Assembly: GCA_030998225.1 (NCBI GenBank)
Contig: JAPYXD010000723.1
Span: forward strand, 23,515,501 to 23,579,500
DNA from: Diplolepis rosae
Lineage: Eukaryota > Arthropoda > Insecta > Hymenoptera > Diplolepididae
Reading direction: 5' to 3'
DNA length: 64,000 bases
Shown in pieces: positions 55,977 to 64,000 of this stretch; position 1 is the first letter of the stretch, and each line of letters begins with the position of its first letter. The notes beneath the pieces are model-generated. The model saw only the letters and a program-made list of their open reading frames with translations. It did not search any database and had not been told where the DNA came from. The position numbers were made by a program, and so were the translations under genes.

Positions 55977-56756
55977 AGGTTTACATTTTTAAACTTTTCG
56001 TGAAGACTTTGTTACCGGAGTCTCTCACAGAATGATCTGAACTGTTTTAAAAACCAACTCAAGACATGTGGCTTTGCTGACCGAAAATTTTTTTATATAA
56101 GAAATCCTGAGAGGTTCTTTTGCTCCTTGAGAAGACTATTGTCCTATACCTAGTAAAGAAATTCGAAACGATTTTTTATATCAGCTTCACGGACAATCCA
56201 TTTAACATTGAATTGGCAAGCAAAGCATTACAGAAACATAAATTATTATAATATCTAGACATGTACTTTTACTCAATATTATTTGAGTATGTTAAGCAAT
56301 AAATAAAAAAATTGAATGTTGTTTATTACTGCATTCAGATTTATTCTGAGATGTTTTGAAAAATACTACATTTATCATTAAAAAATAACAAAAATGCAAT
56401 TTTAGTATTCGTGATATCAAGTATGACATTTTAGGAAGTATTAATAGATTTAGTTTGTTCTGAAAATGGTCAGAACTATGAGATATTCAACCTTTATACT
56501 AAATGTGCCATTTTAAAATTTTAAAGTGACATGTTTGATAACATGTCTGCTATTATATTGACCCATAATTCATAGAATTTTTTGTTCATTTCTCGTTATT
56601 TTGGCATAGGGTCAGATTCTTTTTATTTCCTTCGAATAAAATTGCTTTCTTTTTGAGTATTTTTATATGTAATAGTGAAAATTTTATTCGAAGGAAATAA
56701 AAAGAATCTGACCCTATGCCAAAATAACGAGAAATGAACAAAAAATCCTGAAGAAT

Positions 56757-58870
56757 ATTGAAATATCATCAAGTACCGTAAAATTTCTGAAATATCTTAG
56801 AATATTTCGTAGTTTGTAAAATATATTGAAGTACTTTAAAGAATTCCGATGTAAATTGAAATATCCGACAGAGCATTGAAATATTTTAAAGTAACATCAA
56901 TAGCATTGAATTTTCAATAAATTATCACTTTTTATTTTATGCTGACGATAATAAAAGTTTAATACCGATATAAATTTCATTCTGAACTGTTAACATTAAT
57001 AGTCTTATATAAGTAATTTTATTGTGTAAGTTGGTGTAAAGATGATTCGTTCGATAGTTTGAAAATTTGATGAAGTATGACTTATTCGAGAATTTGTCAT
57101 AAAAATGTCCTTCAAGTTAAATCTCCTGTTTCGCAAAGTGACTCATTGATCCTCGCGAAATCTAGGCTAACGCTTCCTGTGACTTGGTGCAGAACATGCC
57201 TTTGAGGGTTGGAAGCTAGGCGCAGTTTTCATGGGCGTTGCAAGGGTAGTTTAGTGGCGGTCGTCATGGTTACCCCAAAGACTCAGAGCGTTCGTTGCAC
57301 CCTCAACGCAGACCTTGAATACGAATCGAAGGGCAGATCATGGACACCCAACCTACTTTGTCCAACCCTATTATGTTTTACATCCAGCTCTCAGATTGTC
57401 CCGGTACAAAAACCTCTTCAAACTTCATCATCAACATTTTATTATGAAAATACTTCTAGTTGTGCAAAAACAAGTTGAAGTTTAAATAAATGCTTGAAAA
57501 ATACCTTAAAAAATCACCTTGATAAAATTTCAGTTTCATCATTTCCGGAAGTAAGAAACCTTGATTTGTTGTTTACACTTAAATCAAGAGGTTGTTAACC
57601 TTCAACTGTAAGAATCGCAAACAAAAAAGGCAATGTTAACGAAGTACTCTCAATATATTGCACATTATCTATTCGTATACCGTGCGTTGCTATGGATACT
57701 CCTATTGGACATCTTCAAACTCTCTATTATTCTCAACAGATATGAGGATTGTATACCTAAATTCCTATAAAAAACTTAATAGTCCATTGATTAATTAAAG
57801 AGACTTGGTCCTGAGCGAGGATCTTGCAAATTGAATTTTCAGTACTGATACAATTTTTTACACTTTAACGTGTAGCGCGAAATCAAACACACGTTTTATT
57901 TACTGCTTGATGGAAACCCTCCCCAGGGAACATAAAGTCTATCTGGTTATAAAGATATCCAGTGCCTTATCTTAAGGCTATGCATTATTATCTGAAACAC
58001 GCGATGTGTTGGTAATTACAATTACTGTCTGTATGAGATTATTCACAAATTAATAACCAAGTTGAAGTTTCTACAAGAAATAAACCTTAGATTAAGGAAC
58101 GCTGATAAAAATGAAGAGACAAAAAAGATAGAGATTTTATATCCCTTCCAAGTACGCATTTCGCATCCCTAAAACTTTTTCTCTTTCTATCCATGTGTGT
58201 ATACGTTTTTTCACTAGGATCAATCTTTTTCTATCCATGAGTAGTTTATCTATCATGTCCGGAAATACCTATTCCCTAAACCTGAATCAGTAAAATACAC
58301 AGTTAATTCTATTCGAATCGTTAAGTCAATTTTTTGTGCACACAAATATTTACCTTTTGCTATACCAACCTTGCAAAAATATTCTATATTCGTATCCAAA
58401 TTAATTCTTCAACCCATTTTAACCAATAGAAAGCTAATGATTGAAGAATATAGAGGTAAAACGTAAATTGTTGTAAGAGATAGAATTTATGCTTTGATTT
58501 CACTAAGGAATCAGTGAACGTGCCACGTGAACATAAATTTTGAATTCGCGAATTCAAAAGTTTCATCTACACGTTACTGCTTTATCGATCTTTTCCATAA
58601 GTGAGTTCAATTCTATTCACTGATTCAGGTTTAGAGAGTAGAACATTAAGGGCGAACCATGACGATCGGATCTCGCGCTGAAGCTTACGCGCCGGACGTA
58701 GCGCGCGATGAGAATGTGCCCCCGAAGCGGGCAGATTTTTTTAAATCACAAACAGGAGAGAAGTTGATATTAAAAAACTAATGTCCCAATGCTTGGGGTT
58801 ATTCTAGACACTCTTCCGCACCTGTTGCCATTTTGAGACAAAGAACTAGGTGAAGTAAAGCCAACTTAAG
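56757..58870. other. No recognisable gene
   Basis: GC-richer at 57150-57400 with a plus frame at 57209-57478 lacking motifs. A GC-rich hairpin-like segment at 58660-58735 (GCGCGCGATGAG, CCCCGAAGCGGGC) resembles the family A and B hairpins. Confidence 0.35.
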
Positions 58871-59020
58871 ATGGCGTCCTTCTTCGATGTCGTCGAACAA
58901 AGCAATACGATCAAATTAGATTCGTCTTTGTTTCGAAACTTAAGGACTTATCGTGGGAGTGAAAATACCGTTACTACCGTCAAGCCTAAGGGCTTCGTCT
59001 TAAGGGGTGACCCTTTTTGA
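58871..59020 (+). CDS. Possible 49-aa small ORF
   Basis: ATG at 58871 in a good initiation context (AAGATGG), stop TGA at 59018-59020. The product begins MASFFDVVEQSNTIKLDSSL and ends KPKGFVLRGDPF; composition is balanced and not repeat-like. Possible TA-rich promoter not evident, no splice sites tested out. It lies just downstream of a GC-rich hairpin segment. It may be a real small protein, an exon, or chance. Confidence 0.25.
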   Translation: MASFFDVVEQSNTIKLDSSLFRNLRTYRGSENTVTTVKPKGFVLRGDPF

Positions 59021-60630
59021 ATAGGGATGATGCATGCGAACTGGAGTATCTCCTGTCACCAATTTTAATACCCTTATTTATTTCTGTTCAAAAAATTTTG
59101 TTTATGGAATGAATGAACAAATTGGTAAAAAAATAGAGGTATAAGAAGCAAAACAATTGTAATATATGACTTATTTATAGAAATAAAGTAATACTTGGAG
59201 AAGATGAAATTTTTTTTGTTCGTATATCAACCCATCTGGGGTTAAGAAAAGGTCTCGAAATCTGTTTTATCAATCTTTAGGGTCGAAATGAAAATAAATA
59301 ATCCGATCTAAAATTTGCAAAACGTATACGCCGAGTGCTAATTTGATCTACAAATCACATAATTTTATTAGTAGAAATCTAGAATAATTAAGAATAATTG
59401 TTAAACTGGAAATAATGATTGAAGAGTAGGAAGCAAACAGGTTTGTGTGAAAGTGAGATGAAGCGAGGTACAAGAGGAAGTTAATATGTATGTAGTGAAA
59501 GATCAAATCTTGTCAGACGAGAAGAAAGTGTCAGTTATTGGGAATTTAGTTGAGATAGAGAAAACATTTTCCATGAGTAACTACATACGAGGGTTGGTTG
59601 CGCGGGACAAGGTCGCCGTTACCTTGGAAACGGTAACGGCGCGTGCTCTGGAAACCTCTGCTCGTGAACTTCGTTGGACGACACTCGCCTTGAACTCCCG
59701 CATCCCCGAGATCCGAGGTTACTGTCACGGTCAGGAAATTATACAATTTTATTTCCTAGAAACGTAAACCGATGGCACAAGCATCACGTGTCGATTGATT
59801 GTATTTTGCACCGAGGATATTTACAGCACGTGCATACGTATATCCTTAAACGGATACAGAGCCCAGATTTGAATAATTATAAATAAATACAAATATTCAT
59901 TTTATAACTTCACTAAACCTTATTTCATCTAATAGAAATCTCTCTTTAATTTTCCGGGAGGAAATAGTCGCACTTAACTGCAGATATAGAAAGTCACCAT
60001 TAACGCATAATTACGATATATATAATATTATATATAATTATCAGGAAGTAATTGATTTTCATTTCTAACACTAGGTATTAATTCTGAAGAAATAAAGAAC
60101 TAAATAAAATACGTGTTCTGACGGAACAAGAATAAAATATGGGATCGTTCCAAATAACAGGTTTTAGTTTTATTAAATTATGAACTATTAATGGCAGTCG
60201 ATATTTTAACATAGTTCTGATAATGTTTTTCAATATCTTGGGGCCATGATAGTGCAATTATTATTACCAAACATTGACCTTTATAATGGTTGAGCAATCA
60301 GACGATTATTGGCCTAGTGTTTTGAGTAAATATTATCACTCGATTTTCGGTTTTACTATTGAGCCAGGAATGAAACGATGCCTGATTCAGGATTGGCCCA
60401 GGAATGGTAAAAAAGCTTATCGCTTTCGGCAACTATTGGTTTTACTACTGGTCAAGGGATCAGAAGCTGATTAATCCAGGATTGGCGCAGGTCTAGGGGC
60501 TTAGTCTGTCTCTTGTTCCAGGATCGTCCCGATAGTCATCGTTTTACACTTTTCACTCATGTTTATTTATTTCAAAACAAAATACATTCTATCAGTATTT
60601 TAGAGATGAGTCTGTTGACTTGGTTTCAGT
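59021..60630. other. GC-richer segment with an unsupported frame; X-box-like site
   Basis: 59486-59767 (plus, 93 codons) is open but so is the opposite strand at 59546-59746. It includes GTTACCTTGGAAAC (59618-59631), an RFX X-box-like 14-mer inside a CGTTACC...GGTAACG palindrome. 60350-60530 has dispersed GATTGGCCCAGGAATGG / GATTGGCGCAGG words reminiscent of the clustered repeats near element ends at 62.8 kb. Confidence 0.3.
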
Positions 60631-60690
60631 GAAACAGTTGAAAGCGTCTCTTTCTCCACAGAAAGATTTCAAATTCTTTAAATAAATTAA
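60631..60690 (+). repeat. tRNA-like repeat, tail fragment S5
   Basis: CAGTTGAAAGCGTC then TTTCTCCACAGAAAGATTTC and AAATTCTTTAAATAAATT: only the tail of the repeat, the tRNA-like head is gone. Confidence 0.6.
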
Positions 60691-61955
60691 TGTAATTATT
60701 TAAGCGATTTTTTGGTTATTTCAACAAATTGTTGATTGATGTAAAGAAAATTTTCGATTAAATATACCAAATTTATCATTTAAAAAGAATTTGATAATTT
60801 TATGTTTGATTTATTCGAAATAGGAAATTTTTCGGCATTAACTCGTCCATTTTAGCGCAGCTAACGAAATAACCCTCAGCCATGATGTATAGTTACTTGA
60901 AAGCCCGGAATTCAGCGAGCTCAGTGAAGGCTAAACGCGGTGAAGGTCTCCAGGGTGAAGTTCTGGAGGTGGGAGAGGAAGAGAAGAGTAGAAATTTAAG
61001 AGAGAGGAAAAGAGATCCCTAATATATAATATGTACTTTCGATTCGACCTGAGAACTCGGTGGCCTGCTTCCGGGTTGCATGCCCTTCCGTATATCCTTA
61101 ATCGATTCCCATCATTGAATAGCAACTTCTCTCCTAAATTATGGCATCAACGTATTTCGGTCAATTAGACGCTTTTATGTCATTTAGTTAGAAATAACCT
61201 TCCGGATTTTATCGTTAAGGAGATTCTTTTGTTGGTGATTTTTTTCTTGCTCAGAACTGTATCCATATATTTTCACATTTGTCTCGTTACATTTTTATGG
61301 GTCCTTATCACTTTTATAGTGACTTTTGGGCTCGTTATTTATCAATAAAAAAAAATTAATGATATACAGGACCAGTCTGGGTGGATAAAAATGAATTTAG
61401 ATTATTTAGACTTAATTTAGGATTCTTTGATTTTTCGTGCATTTTTAATAGTTGGCATATTGCAATGTACCATGGGGGTACGTTTCGCGCGGATGAGAAA
61501 CAAATAGTTGAAAGGCAGCCCTTATTCAGTCGCGTATCGATCGACTTTCTCTTTGCCCTTCGCCCCATATCTGAACACGTCCTTCTTGAAGGGCAAATTC
61601 CTTGAGTAATACCACTCCTAACAGAAGTCTTGTGAGATTGTAAATTTTATCTTTATCTTGAAATCAATAGGCCGTCCAATTTATTTCTCCTTTTATCATA
61701 AGGCAAATTCTTTTGACCTGAAAAATATTAATCATGTCCTTACGCGATCAAAATAAGTTCTTAATTTTTTTAAGAAGAGGTAATCCAGACAAAAATACAG
61801 ACTATATAAGCAAGGAAGAAATTATTACTATTGAATTTTTCTAATTTATTTTTTACCAAATTATCTGAACAAAATCGAATTACTAAAAGTACTTTTACAA
61901 TTTTCTTGTGAATAAAGTTTGCTTAGATTAAAATGGTAAAATTTTTTAGATGGGC
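60691..61955. other. No recognisable gene
   Basis: GC-richer at 60890-61100. Opposing frames at 61356-61605 are not supported. Confidence 0.35.
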
Positions 61956-62048
61956 ATGGCATCAGGTAATCGAAAGACCTATGATCGAATCCCAGCGTAG
62001 TCGAAAGCGTCTTTTTTTCCATAGAAAGATTTCAAATTCTTTAAAAAT
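61956..62048 (+). repeat. tRNA-like repeat, truncated copy S6
   Basis: Starts GGTAATCGAAAGACCTATGA, the anticodon-loop breakpoint also used in S1 and S2, then CGAATCCCAGCGTAGTCGAA and the tail. The B-box is mutated (ATGATCGAATCCC). Confidence 0.6.
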
Positions 62049-62597
62049 AAGTAATCTTGTGACTATTCGTGAGAGGAAATATTATATCCGTAAATATAAT
62101 TATCTTGTTCGGTACAATATGTGTCCACTCCGTGTACTTTTGAAGAAGAGTTTTTATCACGTGATTTCGAAAAGAAAGTAGTCTGAAATTAATTAAATTA
62201 AATTATGTTGTGACATGTTCGATATCATATCTTGTGTTATATTGACCCTCAGTAATTAATAAGAAAATGATTTGATACTCGCATATGGTCAGATTTATTC
62301 TTTGTATATCTGTATTGAATTCCAAACGATATTCAGTTACTTCTTAGTAAATTTAAGAAAGAAATTTAATTTCCACTCACAAATTACTAAATATTCCAAC
62401 ATGATCGTATCCGAAAATTACGAATTAAAATGCATCTTAAAAATCCTATTTCCTTGCTTTACAGCCAGGAAAAAAATTAAACCAAATATTTTGTTTTGTG
62501 TCTTTTGCGAAATTAATACACCTATAAGTGCACATATATGTATCTTATGCCTAAGATATTTGATTCTTCATTTCAATTTCAATTTACTTAAAATTAA
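62049..62597. other. No supported gene
   Basis: Includes a Penelope-like-flank word (GTGACATGTTCGATATCAT, TATATTGACCC) also seen at 55357. The AT-rich frame 62272-62610 (112 codons) lacks motifs. Confidence 0.35.
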
Positions 62598-63221
62598 GGC
62601 CGTAGGGTAGACTCTGACGTCACTAATTACATACGACCGCTTTATAATTAAAATAATAATTTAAATAAATTTTCCGGAGAAGACAGTAATGCGTTACATT
62701 TTCCTGCATTACTATATTTTTTGGAAAATTTTTTAAAATTATTATTTTATTAATAAAGAGCTCGTATAGCCGTGTGAAAAAATTTCATGGCAGTCTATTG
62801 TCTGATCTGGCCCAGGTCTGGCAATGTCCAGACCGGCTAGTCTGGAAGTTCTGGTCTGGCTCAGATCGGGCGCTGGTCAGCATTCCATGACAAAAACGTT
62901 TGTATGTGACGAACGAAATTTAATTTTGTGAGGTTAGGATTTTTAATCGAAATCGATAAATGTTTCATGAAAATGGTTTTTCGACCAAAACTTTATTAAC
63001 TGACCACCAATTAGTGGTTAACCAGCCGCGAATTAGTGGCTAACTATAGCTGCTGACTTGCGGCTGATCGTAAAAAAACGTTAAAGTTCTGGCCAGCCCC
63101 AGACCAGGCCTTATAGTCAACGACAGAACTGGAAACCAGACAGTCTGGTCTGGCGCTGGCCAGCGCCATGAAATTTTTCGACTCGAGTATAATTGGTAAT
63201 GATAGACCTTACCACACGGCC
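62598..63221. mobile_element. Palindromic MITE G, copy 2, split by element H
   Basis: Left GGCCGTAGGGTAGACTCTGA, TTACATACGACCGC; right ATAATTGGTAATGATAGACC, TTACCACACGGCC. The centre retains GAAGACAGTAATGCG. It is split near the right arm at GTATA. Confidence 0.7.
62769..63186. mobile_element. Element H: TIRs plus clustered TCTGGTCTGGC repeats
   Basis: Ends GCCGTGTGAAAAAATTTCAT and GCCATGAAATTTTTCGACTC form ~20-bp imperfect inverted repeats. Subterminal regions on both sides are packed with GGTCTGGC/GCCAGACC words (left TCTGGTCTGGCTCAGATCGG, right CCAGACAGTCTGGTCTGGCG). A central block repeats TTAGTGGTTAACCAGCCGCG variants. 418 bp, non-coding. GTATA flanks both sides. Its plan (TIR, GC-rich repeated ends, AT core) matches the 26928-28276 element, though the sequences differ. 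Confidence 0.65.
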
Positions 63222-63884
63222 TTAAGATCCATTTTTACCCCCAAAATGATATTAAAGCTAAGAACATTTTAACGGTGATATATTCTTAATACTCTATCCC
63301 GCATATGAATTTGAATATGGCGCTCTTCGGACCCTAATAGAGCAGCAAAAGACAAATATTTTCAAGGTTTTAGTTATAAAACGTGTAAATTGAAAAGAAT
63401 TTTGTTAGCAGTTTAACATATAAACCGGCGAAAGAAAATTCAAATGCAATTACTGTTGTAAAATATTATAAGACAATCAAAAAATACTCTCATAAACATT
63501 CTTTATTATTCACTACAATTTATTATTTTTCTTATGTAAATTTCTCATCTTTTTACTGTAGAAAACACTGTTATTTTTACTCGAAACGTTACAACTTAAG
63601 CTGAATTTAAATTGTTAAATTTTTCACCCACATTCGATAGATTCAGAAATAGATTAAATTAGGTGTTCACCCTACTTTCACAGTCTGGTAATTTCTCCAG
63701 ATACGAATACACCACATTAGCTCCTGCGCCACATTGGACGTTGCTCTCGTAAGAGTCTAAAATTCAGTGTTAATACCCAGTATTATCTTTAGATATTGAA
63801 ACCTAGATCATAAATTATGCTAATGAAGAAGTCTAGATTGATAACTGATATTTCTGTAAAAAAATTTACGTTTAGTTCTTTCCG
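63222..63884. other. No recognisable gene
   Basis: Nothing supported. Confidence 0.4.
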
Positions 63885-63887
63885 GCT

Positions 63888-64000
63888 GATTCTCCAATAA
63901 ACAAAAAAGAGTGTGACGCCAATTGGCAATGATTATTGAATACCAGTAATCATTGTCAAGTGGTGTTACACTCTCTTCTCTTTATTCGGGAATCAGTCGA
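63888..64000. repeat. Palindrome at the window end
   Basis: CTGATTCTCCAATAAACAAA, AAGAGTGTGACGCCA and CAATGATTATTG on the left pair with CAGTAATCATTGTCAAGTGG, GTTACACTCTCTTCTCTTTA and CGGGAATCAG on the right. The element may extend past the window. Confidence 0.65.

Larger units (their letters stand above)
55341..56756 (-). mobile_element. Non-autonomous Penelope-like insertion with 10-bp TSD
   Basis: The target duplication CCTGAAGAAT is at 55341-55350 and 56747-56756. Inside are 127-bp direct repeats (55348-55474 and 56517-56643, essentially identical) and, right after the second, an inverted copy (56644-56746) of 55408-55510. This direct-repeat plus inverted-tail layout is characteristic of Penelope-like elements. 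A hammerhead core lies at 55508-55560 (minus). The internal part has a duplicated 122-bp unit (55729-55976) and no reverse transcriptase frame, so it must be mobilised in trans. The near-identity of its repeats suggests recent insertion. Confidence 0.75.

Noticed and set aside
59486..59767. 93-codon plus frame with balanced composition
   Set aside because: The opposite strand is open over most of the same interval and there is no splice or homology support; kept only as an unsupported frame in a GC-rich pocket.
62272..62610. 112-codon plus frame
   Set aside because: AT-driven composition, no motif, no splice or promoter evidence, overlaps a repeat-like flank.
1..64000. Bacterial or phage defence-type system
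   Set aside because: No operon structure, no ribosome binding sites and no long frames; introns, polyadenylation signal, SINE-like and mariner/Penelope-type elements indicate a eukaryote.

Overview
The window is AT-rich eukaryotic DNA with no bacterial features. There are no operons, ribosome binding sites or dense ORFs. Coding traces are short, broken or spliced, and most bases belong to interspersed repeats nested in one another. A mariner-type transposase relic, an R1-like non-LTR relic, hammerhead-ribozyme (Penelope-type) retroelement copies, a tRNA-derived short repeat and many palindromic MITEs together suggest an arthropod, most likely an insect. That assignment is inference. I recognise no conserved host gene, so the window is best read as intergenic or giant-intron sequence packed with mobile elements.

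Layout. 1-3.7 kb: 3' part of a mariner-like repeat (minus), a Penelope-type remnant with a canonical hammerhead core, and a ~1 kb repeat called family A here. 3.75-3.97 kb: a perfect 83-bp-arm hairpin. 4-13 kb: little recognisable apart from a second family A copy with a GC-rich hairpin element inserted in it. 13.2-17.5 kb: three long palindromes of one family (C). 19.8 kb: a compact palindromic MITE. 21-24 kb: GC-rich hairpin repeats and another foldback beside a broken hammerhead. 24.8-25.8 kb: a fourth C palindrome and a possible exon. 26.9-28.3 kb: an inverted-repeat-bounded element with GC-rich ends and an intact two-exon 85-aa gene. 30-34.8 kb: family A copies, one split by a TA-flanked MITE, then a MITE carrying a folded-back tRNA-like repeat. 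37.9 kb: the fifth C palindrome. 39.9-41.2 kb: R1-like retrotransposon relic. 41.4-43.2 kb: a palindromic MITE, the second GC-rich hairpin element and a truncated tRNA-like copy. 44-48.3 kb: family A split by a 2.9 kb TA-flanked composite that holds a tandem tRNA-like array. 49-51.5 kb: nested MITEs and the mariner transposase relic. 52.9 kb: a tRNA-like repeat with its own 42-bp terminal inverted repeats. 55.35-56.75 kb: a complete short Penelope-like insertion with target duplication, direct repeats, inverted tail and hammerhead. 58.9-64 kb: a small ORF, nested MITEs and a terminal palindrome.

The strongest signals are: (1) hammerhead cores whose stems covary between copies, one of them in an insertion whose inverted tail starts 6 nt from the predicted self-cleavage site; (2) the 1.35 kb element with the intact spliced gene; and (3) the behaviour of the tRNA-like repeat (tandem array, foldbacks, recurrent breaks in the anticodon loop, a copy with terminal inverted repeats). 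Names such as family A, B and C are labels used only here.
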